A stretch of DNA of 64,000 bases from NCBI GenBank assembly GCA_963842235.1, contig CAWJFT010000001.1, forward strand, positions 806,001 to 870,000, read 5' to 3'. Positions 23,827 to 31,635 of this stretch are shown here, piece by piece. The notes under the pieces were generated by a model. It did not search any database. It was not told the DNA's origin and saw nothing but the letters and a program-made list of their open reading frames with translations. A program made the translations under genes and the position numbers. The DNA is from JACDAN01 sp963842235 (GTDB lineage: Bacteria; Actinomycetota; Thermoleophilia; Gaiellales; Gaiellaceae). How positions within the stretch are numbered: position 1 is the stretch's first letter; each line of letters begins with the position of its first letter.

Positions 23827-24763
23827 GGCCAAGCTCGTCCCGGAGGCGGGCTTCGAGTTCGATTCGTTCGAGGTCTCGGGACTTCCACGGACTCCGGGAA
23901 TCGCCCAGGTGCGGGCGGCGTGGCGGGCAGCGGGCGCCGTGCGGGCGTCGCGGAAGATCCTGCGGCGGCGGCGACCGGACGTCGTCCTGGGCGGAGGTGG
24001 CTACGTCGCCGGGCCGATGGTGGTGGCGGCCGCGTCGCAGCGGATCCCGGCCGCGCTCATGGAAGCCGACGCGCACCTCGGCCTCGCGAACCGCCTCGCT
24101 GCGCCGTTCGCGCGCCGCATCTTCCTCTCGTTTCCGATCCCGGGCCGCGAGGGCGACAAGTACCGCGTGACCGGTCGTCCGATCCCTTCGGTGTCCGTGG
24201 CCAGGGTCTCGAAGCCGGAGGCGAAGAGCCGCTTCGGCCTCGCCCAGGAGCCGACGCTTCTGGTCTTCGGCGGCAGTCAGGGCGCCCGGAGCCTGAACGA
24301 GCTCGCCGTCGAGAGCTTCGGCGCCGCGGGGCCCGCGGTCTTGCATCTCTCCGGCGAGCGGGACCACGCCGAGCTCAAGGAGCGGGTCTCCAGGGCGGAT
24401 TATCGGCTCTTCGCCTACGTCGAGGACTTCGGCACCGCGCTGGCAGCGGCCGACCTCGTGCTTGCCCGGGCGGGGGGCTCCGTCTGGGAGATCGCCGCTG
24501 CGGCGCGGCCGGCGATCCTCGTTCCCTACCCGTTCGCCACCGCCGACCACCAGACGAAGAACGCCCGCTACTTCGAGCGGGCCGGAGGAGCGATTGTCCT
24601 CCCGGAGACGGAGCTCGGACAGGTGCCCGAGCTTGCGCGTTCGCTGCTCGACGACCCTGAGCGCCTGGCCGAGATGGGGGCGGCGATGAGCCGTGTCGCC
24701 CGCCCGGATGCCGCCGACGATATCGCCGAGGAGCTGATCGCCATTGCGGCCGCTGGCCGGTAG
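23687..24763 (+). CDS. murG: Lipid II synthase MurG
   Basis: A 358-residue GT28-family glycosyltransferase that adds GlcNAc to lipid I on the cytoplasmic membrane face. The N-terminal GGTAGHVLPSLAVAEALRARG and the VLGGGGYVAGPMVVAA, EADAHLGLANRL, VFGGSQGARSLNELA and LARAGGSVWEIAAAARPAILVPYP segments are diagnostic; family numbering places the UDP-GlcNAc site in the last two. ATG 23687 is the only reasonable start before the GGTAGH loop, so the 140-bp overlap with ftsW is real as the sequence stands. No clear ribosome-binding site precedes it, fitting translational coupling. Confidence 0.95.
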   Translation: MTAETGPVCLIATGGTAGHVLPSLAVAEALRARGASVTFAGSPGRFEAKLVPEAGFEFDSFEVSGLPRTPGIAQVRAAWRAAGAVRASRKILRRRRPDVVLGGGGYVAGPMVVAAASQRIPAALMEADAHLGLANRLAAPFARRIFLSFPIPGREGDKYRVTGRPIPSVSVARVSKPEAKSRFGLAQEPTLLVFGGSQGARSLNELAVESFGAAGPAVLHLSGERDHAELKERVSRADYRLFAYVEDFGTALAAADLVLARAGGSVWEIAAAARPAILVPYPFATADHQTKNARYFERAGGAIVLPETELGQVPELARSLLDDPERLAEMGAAMSRVARPDAADDIAEELIAIAAAGR

Positions 24764-25934
24764 GAAGCTCCACTTCGTCGGGATCGGCGGGGCCGGCCTC
24801 AGCGGTTACGCGCTGCTCGCGCATGCGTGGGGGGCGGAGGTCTCCGGTTGGGACCGTTACGACACGCCGTATCTGGCGCATGTGCGGGCCGCCGGGATCC
24901 CGGTGGAGATCGCCGACGAGATCACCCCGGCGCCTTCGGGCGCCGAGCAGGTCGTCTCCACGGCCTTCGCGGGGCAGGCGGAGGGGACGAGCCGTGCGGA
25001 GCTCCTCGCCGAGCTCGTGTCGCTGCAATACGCGATCGTCGTAGCGGGGGCGCACGGGAAGACGACGACGGCGGGGATGATCGCCTTCGTCCTCGACCGC
25101 CTCGGCGAGGATCCGTCGTTCCTGATCGGAGCCGAGCTTCCGCAGCTCGGCGGAAACGCCCGGGCGGGGGCCGGCTGGCTCGTCGTCGAGGGCGACGAGT
25201 CCGATCGGACGATCGAGCGGCTGCGTCCGAAGATCGCAGTTGTGACGAACGTCGACCTCGACCACCACAGCGAGTTCGGGTCGCTGGCCGAGGTACAGGA
25301 ACTGTTCGAGGGCTGGCTGGCCAAGGTGCCGCAGGTCGTGCGGGCGGACGACCTGGACCCGTTTCAGGGCGAGCTTCGCCTCCCCGGGGAGCACAATCGG
25401 CGGAATGCGGCCGCTGCGCTTGCCGCGCTGGAGCTCGTAGGCGTCTCCAACGATCGCGCGTGGCCCGTCCTGCGGGAGTTTCGCGGCGCGGGCCGGAGGC
25501 TCGAGGAGCACGGCGTGGCGGGTGGAGTCCGCGTCGTCGACGACTACGCGCACCATCCCGCCGAGATCGCGGCGACGCTTGCCGCGGTGCGCGAGCAGGC
25601 AGACGGGCGAGTGCTCGCGCTCTTCCAGCCGCACCTCTTCTCCCGGACGCGGTATCTGTCCCGAGAGCTTGCGGCGGCGCTGGCGGATGCAGACGTCGTC
25701 GCGGTCGCCGACGTCTACCCCGCGCGCGAGCAGCCGGTTGAGGGCGTCACGGGCAAGCTCGTTGTCGACGCGCTCGTCGAGCGGCGCCCGGGGATGGCGG
25801 TCGCGTGGACGCCGAGGATCGAGGACGGCGCGCGGTTCATCGCCCGTCGAGCGCACGACGGTGACGTCGTCCTCACGATCGGCGCCGGAGACGTCGACCG
25901 AGCCGCCGGACTGGTGCTCGAGCAGCTGGGATGA
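24744..25934 (+). CDS. murC: UDP-MurNAc--L-alanine ligase MurC (short form)
   Basis: A 396-residue Mur ligase that adds the first L-Ala. Motifs: HFVGIGGAGLSGYALLAHAWG, VVAGAHGKTTTAGMIAFVL, EGDESDRTIERLRPKIAVVTNVDLDHHSEF, LPGEHNRRNAAAALAAL, DDYAHHPAEIAATLAA and LFQPHLFSRTRYL. The start is TTG 24744, 20 bp inside murG. Common MurC proteins are about 460-490 residues. Here the central domain between DHHSEFG and LPGEHNRRN is reduced to about 40 residues, losing around 50. All ligase motifs remain, so it is probably active. Confidence 0.93.
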   Translation: MRPLAGRKLHFVGIGGAGLSGYALLAHAWGAEVSGWDRYDTPYLAHVRAAGIPVEIADEITPAPSGAEQVVSTAFAGQAEGTSRAELLAELVSLQYAIVVAGAHGKTTTAGMIAFVLDRLGEDPSFLIGAELPQLGGNARAGAGWLVVEGDESDRTIERLRPKIAVVTNVDLDHHSEFGSLAEVQELFEGWLAKVPQVVRADDLDPFQGELRLPGEHNRRNAAAALAALELVGVSNDRAWPVLREFRGAGRRLEEHGVAGGVRVVDDYAHHPAEIAATLAAVREQADGRVLALFQPHLFSRTRYLSRELAAALADADVVAVADVYPAREQPVEGVTGKLVVDALVERRPGMAVAWTPRIEDGARFIARRAHDGDVVLTIGAGDVDRAAGLVLEQLG

Positions 25935-26809
25935 GCGAGCGCCTCGAAGAGCACGTCCCGCTGTCGCGCTTCACGACGCTCGGGACCGGCGGTCCGGCGC
26001 GCTGGTTCTCTCGTCCGGCGAGCGAAGACGAGTTGACCGAGGTGCTCCGTTGGGCCGCCGAGCGCGACCTGCCCGTCGCCGTCGTCGGCCTGGGCTCGAA
26101 CCTGCTCGTCGCGGACGCCGGCTTCGAGGGGCTCGTTCTCAAGCTCACGGGCGAGCTCGCGTCTGCGGTCGCCGAAGGGGAGCGTCTTGTCGCCGGAGGC
26201 GGCGCGACCCTGGCCGTTTGTCTCCACCGAGCCCGGTCGGCGTCGCTGGGCGGGCTCGAGTTCGCCTGCGCCATTCCCGGGACGGTGGGCGGCGGCGTCT
26301 GGATGAACGCGGGCGCCTACGGCGGCGACATCGCCGGCGTCCTCGAGCGTGCGCTCGTCGTTTCCGCCGAGGGCGCCGGCTGGAGGACGCCGACCGAGCT
26401 TGGGTTCGAGTACCGCCGGTCGGGGCTCGTGCCAGGCCAAGTCGTCGCGCGCGCGGAGTTTCGCCTCGTGCCAACCCCGGAGAGCGAGATCCGGTCGACG
26501 GTCGCCGCCATGCAGGTACAACGAAAGGCCGCGCAGCCGACGAACAAGCGGACCTTCGGCAGCGTCTTCAAGAATCCCGAGCACGAGTTGACGGCAGGAC
26601 GGTTGCTCGAGGCGTGCGGCCTGCGTGGTTACCGAAGCGGCGGCGCACAGATCTCTCCGAGGCATGCGAACTTCATCGAGAACGCCGACGGCGCCCGTTC
26701 GGCTGACGCGATCGCGTTGATGGCCGAGGCGCGGCGGCGGGCGCGCGAGGACTTCGGCGTCGAGCTCGAGCACGAGGTGCAGTTCCTCGGCGATCTGAGC
26801 CTCCCGTAG
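25931..26809 (+). CDS. murB: UDP-N-acetylenolpyruvoylglucosamine reductase MurB
   Basis: A 292-residue FAD enzyme that reduces enolpyruvyl-UDP-GlcNAc to UDP-MurNAc. It shows PLSRFTTLGTGGPARWF, VVGLGSNLLVADAGFEGLV, GLEFACAIPGTVGGGVWMNAGAYGG, FEYRRSGLVPGQVV, NKRTFGSVFKNPE and AQISPRHANFIENADGARSAD. The Ser of GSVFKNP and the final Glu region supply the proton for reduction in type II MurB. ATG 25931 overlaps the murC stop. It is the only step of the UDP-MurNAc branch encoded in this cluster; murA is elsewhere. Confidence 0.95.
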   Translation: MSERLEEHVPLSRFTTLGTGGPARWFSRPASEDELTEVLRWAAERDLPVAVVGLGSNLLVADAGFEGLVLKLTGELASAVAEGERLVAGGGATLAVCLHRARSASLGGLEFACAIPGTVGGGVWMNAGAYGGDIAGVLERALVVSAEGAGWRTPTELGFEYRRSGLVPGQVVARAEFRLVPTPESEIRSTVAAMQVQRKAAQPTNKRTFGSVFKNPEHELTAGRLLEACGLRGYRSGGAQISPRHANFIENADGARSADAIALMAEARRRAREDFGVELEHEVQFLGDLSLP

Positions 26810-26840
26810 GAGCGGCCTCGACCACGGCGAAATCCGCCGT

Positions 26841-27647
26841 GTGCCGAGGGGACGACAGACTGCGGTTGCCCGTGTGCGGACGGCGACGCCCGCTCCGGCA
26901 CTGAACGTCCTTCCGTCGGGCCGGTCGCTGGCGATCGGCTTCGCGCTGCTGGCGGCGGCTTTTGCGCTGTACCTGGGCGCCCGGGAAACCACGGTCTTCT
27001 CCGTGCGTTCGATCGACGTCGGTACGGAGCCGGCGGGGCATGTGCGGCCGGTTCGCGCGGCTCTTGCTCCGCTGGAAGGGACGAGCCTGATGAAGATCGA
27101 CGAGGCCGCCATCGCAGCGCGGCTCGAGTCGCTTCCTTACGTTCATCTGGTCGGTTACGACCGCGCGTTCCCGTCCGAGCTGCGGGTGCGCGTCACCGTC
27201 GAACGGCCCGTTGCGGTGGTACGCCGAGCTGACGAGAACTGGCTCGTCTCGGAGGAGGGGCGCGTTCTCCGGAAGCTCGAGCGTCGCCTCCGGCGACCGC
27301 TTCCCGTCGTCTGGATCCCGGGGAGCGTTCAGCCGGAGACGGGGGCGATCATTCGCACGCCGAGCGCAGCGCACGCAATCGCCGCGCTTGCCGCGATCCG
27401 CAAGTCTGATCCCAAGTTTGCGCGGCGCATCTGGTACGTCTCCGACGAGGAGGGGCTCACGCTCGTGCTCCGCGATCGATTCGAGCTTCGGCTCGGCAGC
27501 GCCTCCGAGCTGCCGCTGAAAATCGCCGTCGCTCGCCGCGTGCTCGAGTCGGTCCGGCTCTCCGAAACCGACGCGGCGTACGCGGATGTCGCCGTCCCGG
27601 ATCGGCCGGTCGTCGGCACAACTCTCAACTCTCAAGTCGAACCTTAG
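26841..27647 (+). CDS. ftsQ: Cell division protein FtsQ/DivIB
   Basis: A 268-residue bitopic protein starting at GTG 26841. A short cytoplasmic end precedes one membrane helix (LAIGFALLAAAFALYLGA), a POTRA domain (TTVFSVRSIDVGTEPAG, SLPYVHLVGYDRAFPSELRVRVTVERPVAVV) and a C-terminal FtsQ domain (NWLVSEEGRVLRKL, LPVVWIPG, LVLRDRFELRLG). FtsQ recruits FtsL/FtsB to the divisome. Sequence conservation is modest but the ERPVAVV and SEEGRVL segments and the position between murB and ftsZ make the call secure. Confidence 0.9.
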   Translation: MPRGRQTAVARVRTATPAPALNVLPSGRSLAIGFALLAAAFALYLGARETTVFSVRSIDVGTEPAGHVRPVRAALAPLEGTSLMKIDEAAIAARLESLPYVHLVGYDRAFPSELRVRVTVERPVAVVRRADENWLVSEEGRVLRKLERRLRRPLPVVWIPGSVQPETGAIIRTPSAAHAIAALAAIRKSDPKFARRIWYVSDEEGLTLVLRDRFELRLGSASELPLKIAVARRVLESVRLSETDAAYADVAVPDRPVVGTTLNSQVEP

Positions 27648-27668
27648 ACTCCCAGCGACCAGTCGGCG

Positions 27669-27697
27669 TTGACACCGGCCGCAAGCGGCCCTAGGCT
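27669..27697 (+). promoter_or_regulatory. ftsZ promoter with a palindrome in its spacer
   Basis: TTGACA (27669-27674) and TAGGCT (27692-27697) are separated by exactly 17 bp, the best sigma-70-type promoter match noticed in the window. The spacer contains GGCCGC-AA-GCGGCC (27677-27690), a perfect 6-bp inverted repeat, which could be an operator. The transcript would have a leader of about 50 nt before ftsZ. Confidence 0.8.
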
Positions 27698-27756
27698 GGT
27701 CGGTGCCGGAGCCCGGCAAACGTGGGAGCTAGAGTCGAGCTTGAGGTGGAGGGACG

Positions 27757-28839
27757 TTGAGAGTGCGTGACCAAACTGGCAACTACCTGGCAGTAATCAA
27801 GGTCGTCGGTGTCGGAGGCGGCGGATCGAACGCGGTCAACCGGATGGTGGACGCGGGCTTGAGCGGCGTCGAGTTCATCGCGGCGAATACCGACGCGCAG
27901 GCGCTGCTCGTCGTCGACTCCGACGTCAAGGTTCAGATGGGCGCGGACTCGACCAGGGGCCTCGGGGCCGGGGCGAACCCGGAAGTCGGAAAGAGCGCCG
28001 CAGAGGAGAGCCGGGACGAGGTGAAGGACGTCCTCAAAGGTTCGGACATGGTCTTCATCACGGCCGGCGAGGGCGGCGGCACGGGCACGGGTGGAGCGCC
28101 GATCGTCGGACAGATCGCCAAGGGCGAGCTCGGCGCGCTGACCGTCGGCGTCGTCACGCGACCTTTCGGGTTCGAGGGTCGTCGGCGGGCAGAGCAGGCG
28201 CACATCGGGATCGAGGAGCTCCGTGAGCAGGTCGACACGCTGATCGTGATCGAGAACGATCGGCTCCTGCAGGTCGTCGAGAAGAAGACGTCCATCGTCG
28301 ACGCCTTCAAGATGGCCGACGACATCCTGCGGCAGGGCGTCCAGGGCATTACCGATCTGATCACCGTTCCCGGGATCGTGAACCTGGACTTCGCCGATGT
28401 GCGCGCGATCATGACCGAAGCGGGATCGGCGCTCATGGGGATCGGGACCGCGTCGGGCGAGAATCGCGCCGCGGAAGCCGCGCACACTGCCGTCTCGTCA
28501 CCGCTGCTCGAGTCCTCGATCGAGGGCGCCACCGGGATCCTTCTCAACATCAGCGGGCCGCCGGACATGGGGCTCTTCGAGGTCAACGAGGCGGCCGAGG
28601 TCGTGACGAGCGCCGCCGATCAGAACGCGAACGTGATCTTCGGAGCGGTCATCGACGAGTCGCTCAAGGACGAGGTGCGGGTGACCGTGATCGCGACCGG
28701 GTTCGGCCCGGGAGCGCACCGGCGCCGCCGCCGAGCCGTGACCGAGGAAGAGGCTCCGGCGCGGAGGCGTGAGGAGGGCGACGAGCGGTTCGACCTCCCG
28801 TCGGATGTGCTCGAGGTTCCCTCGTTCCTGCGGGACTGA
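27757..28839 (+). CDS. ftsZ: Cell division GTPase FtsZ
   Basis: The tubulin homologue that forms the division ring. The 360-residue protein has VIKVVGVGGGGSNAVNRM, the tubulin signature GGGTGTGGAPIVGQIAK, NDRLLQVVEKKTSIVDAF, the T7 loop region NLDFADVRAIMTEAGSALMG and a C-terminal peptide DVLEVPSFLRD that normally docks partners. TTG 27757 follows GGAGGGA; a GTG six bases on is possible. ftsA is absent next to it, as in actinobacteria, and sepF is not adjacent either. The next gene is gcvT, so the dcw cluster ends here. Confidence 0.97.
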   Translation: MRVRDQTGNYLAVIKVVGVGGGGSNAVNRMVDAGLSGVEFIAANTDAQALLVVDSDVKVQMGADSTRGLGAGANPEVGKSAAEESRDEVKDVLKGSDMVFITAGEGGGTGTGGAPIVGQIAKGELGALTVGVVTRPFGFEGRRRAEQAHIGIEELREQVDTLIVIENDRLLQVVEKKTSIVDAFKMADDILRQGVQGITDLITVPGIVNLDFADVRAIMTEAGSALMGIGTASGENRAAEAAHTAVSSPLLESSIEGATGILLNISGPPDMGLFEVNEAAEVVTSAADQNANVIFGAVIDESLKDEVRVTVIATGFGPGAHRRRRRAVTEEEAPARRREEGDERFDLPSDVLEVPSFLRD

Positions 28840-28856
28840 GCGCGACTCCTGCTCTG

Positions 28857-28862
28857 TAGCAT
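28857..28862 (+). promoter_or_regulatory. Possible gcv operon -10 element
   Basis: TAGCAT ends 9 nt before the GTG of gcvT. The ftsZ-gcvT gap is only 32 bp and holds no glycine riboswitch-like structure, so the operon would start with a leaderless or near-leaderless mRNA. Confidence 0.35.
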
Positions 28863-28871
28863 CCGAGCGTC

Positions 28872-29921
28872 GTGCAGACGCTGCAGCGGACCCCGCTCTA
28901 TGAGCGACATCGGGCTCTTGGCGCGCGGATGGTTCCGTTCGCCGGTTGGGAGATGCCCGTCCAGTACGAGGGCGTCATCCCCGAGCACCGAGCGGTCCGT
29001 GGCGACGCCGGAGTTTTCGACGTCTCGCACATGGGCGAGCTCGAGGTCGAGGGCCCCAGGGCACACGAGCTCCTGCAATCGCTGCTCTCGAACGATCTCG
29101 ACAAGGTCGAGCCCGGCGGCGCCCAATACACGCTGCTCACGAACGAGCAGGGCGGGATTCTCGACGACCTGATCGCGTACCGGCTGGAGCCGGGCCGCTA
29201 CCTGCTGATCGTCAACGCGGCGAATCGCGAGAGCGACTTCCAGTGGCTCAAGGAACAGGAGATTCCCGGCTCGGACGTCCGCGACGTCTCCGACCAGTTT
29301 GCGTTGCTCGCCGTCCAGGGCCCACGCTCGCTCGAAAGGCTCGGTCTCGGCGCCGCACCGCCGTTCACGTTCGCCATGCAGGAGCTCGACGGCGTCGAGT
29401 GCATGGTCAACCGCACCGGTTACACAGGTGAGCTCGGCGTCGAGCTGCTCGTCCCCGCCGAGGACGCCGTCTCCCTCTGGGATCGCGTGCTCGCGCGAGG
29501 TGTGGTTCCGTGCGGGCTCGGCGCCCGCGACACGCTCAGGCTCGAGGTCTGTTTCCCGTTGCACGGCAACGACATCGGCCCGGACACGGACGCCGTCTCG
29601 GCGGGCCTCGGCTGGGTCTGCGCGCTCGACAAGGACTTCACGGGCGCCGATGAGCTCCGGCGCATCAAGGCCGAGGGCCCAACGGAAAAGCTCGTCGCGT
29701 TCGTGATGGAAGACGCAGGCATCCCGCGAGCCGGTATGCCGATCGCGGGCGGAGGTCGCGTCACGTCGGGCAGCCATTCGCCGATGCTCGACCGCGGGAT
29801 CGGCATGGGCTATGTCCCCGCCGGCCAGAGCGAGACCGGCACGGAGCTCACGATCGACGTGCGCGGCCGCGACCGGCGCGCGCAGATCGTGAAGAAACCC
29901 ATCTACAAGCGGGAGGGCTGA
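28872..29921 (+). CDS. gcvT: Aminomethyltransferase, glycine cleavage T-protein
   Basis: A 349-residue tetrahydrofolate-dependent enzyme that releases ammonia from the aminomethyl group on GcvH and forms methylene-THF. Motifs: TPLYERHRALGARMVPFAGWEMP, GVFDVSHMGELEV, SLLSNDLDKVEPGGAQYTLLTN, GGILDDLIAYRL, NRTGYTGELGVELLVP, LGARDTLRLEVCFPLHGNDI and SHSPMLDRGIGMGYVP. The Asp in the VFDVSHM stretch matches the catalytic position of the family. GTG 28872 is used. The last base of its TGA stop is the first base of the gcvH ATG. Confidence 0.95.
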   Translation: MQTLQRTPLYERHRALGARMVPFAGWEMPVQYEGVIPEHRAVRGDAGVFDVSHMGELEVEGPRAHELLQSLLSNDLDKVEPGGAQYTLLTNEQGGILDDLIAYRLEPGRYLLIVNAANRESDFQWLKEQEIPGSDVRDVSDQFALLAVQGPRSLERLGLGAAPPFTFAMQELDGVECMVNRTGYTGELGVELLVPAEDAVSLWDRVLARGVVPCGLGARDTLRLEVCFPLHGNDIGPDTDAVSAGLGWVCALDKDFTGADELRRIKAEGPTEKLVAFVMEDAGIPRAGMPIAGGGRVTSGSHSPMLDRGIGMGYVPAGQSETGTELTIDVRGRDRRAQIVKKPIYKREG

Positions 29922-30316
29922 TGGCGGCGCCGGAGAGCTACCCCGAGGAGCTCCGCTACCACCGGGAACACGACTGGGCGCGAATCGACGGCGACGAGGC
30001 CGTTCTCGGCATCACGTGGTATGCGCAGGACGCGCTCGGGGAGCTCGTCCACTACGAGCCGCCTGAGGAAGGCTCGACGGTGACGAAGGATTCGAGCTAC
30101 GGCGAAGTCGAGTCCGTCAAGGCCGTCTCAGACATCATCGCGCCGCTCTCCGGCGAGGTGCTGGAGGTCAACCAGGCGGTGGTCGATGCGCCCGAGACGG
30201 TCAACGAGGATCCGTACGGCCAGGGCTGGCTGATCCGGATCCGCCTGATGGATCCGAGCGAGGCGGAGGGGCTGCTCGACGTCGGGGCCTACCGCGAGCT
30301 CCTCACCGATCAGTGA
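29921..30316 (+). CDS. gcvH: Glycine cleavage system H-protein
   Basis: A 131-residue lipoyl carrier. YHREHDWARIDGDEAVLGIT is the family N-terminus, and lipoyl attachment is expected at K67 in GEVESVKAVSDI. AVVDAPETVNEDPYGQGWLIRIR follows. The protein shuttles the methylamine group between the P, T and L proteins in the cytoplasm. ATG 29921 overlaps the gcvT stop and its stop overlaps the gcvPA start, so all four gcv genes form one operon. The L-protein (lipoamide dehydrogenase) is not in the window. Confidence 0.96.
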   Translation: MAAPESYPEELRYHREHDWARIDGDEAVLGITWYAQDALGELVHYEPPEEGSTVTKDSSYGEVESVKAVSDIIAPLSGEVLEVNQAVVDAPETVNEDPYGQGWLIRIRLMDPSEAEGLLDVGAYRELLTDQ

Positions 30317-31635
30317 CGTATGCCCAGCTGACCGACGCCGATCGGGAGGCGATGCTGGAGACCGTCGGCGTTGCCTCCGTCGAGGAGCTGTTCCAGGACA
30401 TCCCGGAGGGAGTCCGCCTCGGTCGTGAGCTCGACCTCGGCGATCCGCTTTCCGAGCACGAGATCGTCGCCCGCCTGAAGGAGCTCGCCGACCGCAATAC
30501 CGACACCGGGCGGGAGATCTCGTTTCTCGGCGCGGGGATCTACGACCACTACGTCACGGCGATCGTCGACGCGATCCTGCAGCGGGGCGAGTTCCTGACC
30601 TCCTACACGCCGTACCAGCCCGAGCTGAGCCAGGGCATCCTCCAGGCGCTCTTCGAGTACCAGACCGTGATCTGCGAGCTCACGGGCATGGACGTCTCGA
30701 ACGCGTCCGGATACGACGGGACGACCGTGGCGGCGGACGCCTGCTACATCGCCAAGCACGCGACCGGGCGGACGAAGGTCGTCGTGGCGGAGTCGCTGAG
30801 CCCGCAGGTGCGCCAGGTCGTGCGGACCTACGCGCCGGGCTTCGGCTTGCAGGTCGTGGACGTCCCGCACCGCGACGGCGTGACGGACGCCGACGAGCTT
30901 CGAGCCGCAGCGGAGGACGCTGCCTGCGTGATCTTCCAGCAGCCGAACTTCTTCGGCTGCCTGGAGCCAGCCCCGGAGCTTGCCGCCGCGGCGAACGACG
31001 CCGGCGCGCTCGCGGTCGCCCACGTGGACCCGCTGTCACTGGGGGTGCTCGAGGCGCCGGCGGCGTACGGCTGTGCGATCGCGATCGGAGAGGGCCAGGG
31101 GGCCGGGAATCCCCTCTCCTTCGGCGGCCCGCACTACGGCTTCATCGCCGCGCGCGAGGAGTTCACGCGACGGATGCCCGGGCGGATCGTCGGCGAGACG
31201 ACGGACGTGGACGGGGAGCGCGGCTACGTCCTGACGCTGCAGACGCGGGAGCAGCACATCCGCCGCGAGAAGGCGACCTCGAACATCACGACCAATCAGA
31301 CGCTCTTGGCGCTGGGCGGCCTCATTCAGTTGTGCTGGTTGGGACCAGAAGGTCTCCGGGAGCTGGGGGAGACCTGCATGGCCCTCGCCGAGCACGCGAA
31401 AGACCGCATCGGCCTCCCGTCTGCGTTTCCTGAGAAGACAACATTCAAGGAGTTTGCCATTCGCGTCGGACGGCCCGCCGCCGAGGCGATCCGAGACGCC
31501 CGCCGACGTGGCGTCAACCCCGGCTATCCGCTCGGCCGCGACTACGAGGGGATGGACGACGTCCTCCTCGTCGCCGTCACGGAGCGCCGCAGCCTCGACG
31601 ACATCGAGGAGCTCGCGGAGGTGCTGACGCCGTGA
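30313..31635 (+). CDS. gcvPA: Glycine dehydrogenase (decarboxylating) subunit 1
   Basis: The 440-residue N-terminal half of P-protein encoded separately. Features: the usual start LTDADREAMLETVGV with VEELFQDIPEGVRL, SFLGAGIYDHYVTAIVDAI, TSYTPYQPELSQGILQALFEYQ, GMDVSNASGYDGTTVAADA and the C-terminal REQHIRREKATSNITTNQTLLAL. It pairs with GcvPB to form the PLP enzyme that decarboxylates glycine and loads GcvH. The start is GTG 30313 inside the gcvH stop. A split P-protein is common in actinobacteria and thermophiles. Confidence 0.95.
   Translation: MTYAQLTDADREAMLETVGVASVEELFQDIPEGVRLGRELDLGDPLSEHEIVARLKELADRNTDTGREISFLGAGIYDHYVTAIVDAILQRGEFLTSYTPYQPELSQGILQALFEYQTVICELTGMDVSNASGYDGTTVAADACYIAKHATGRTKVVVAESLSPQVRQVVRTYAPGFGLQVVDVPHRDGVTDADELRAAAEDAACVIFQQPNFFGCLEPAPELAAAANDAGALAVAHVDPLSLGVLEAPAAYGCAIAIGEGQGAGNPLSFGGPHYGFIAAREEFTRRMPGRIVGETTDVDGERGYVLTLQTREQHIRREKATSNITTNQTLLALGGLIQLCWLGPEGLRELGETCMALAEHAKDRIGLPSAFPEKTTFKEFAIRVGRPAAEAIRDARRRGVNPGYPLGRDYEGMDDVLLVAVTERRSLDDIEELAEVLTP

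Noticed and set aside
28840..28871. Possible glycine riboswitch before gcvT
   Set aside because: The gap is only 32 bp and holds no paired glycine-aptamer structure.
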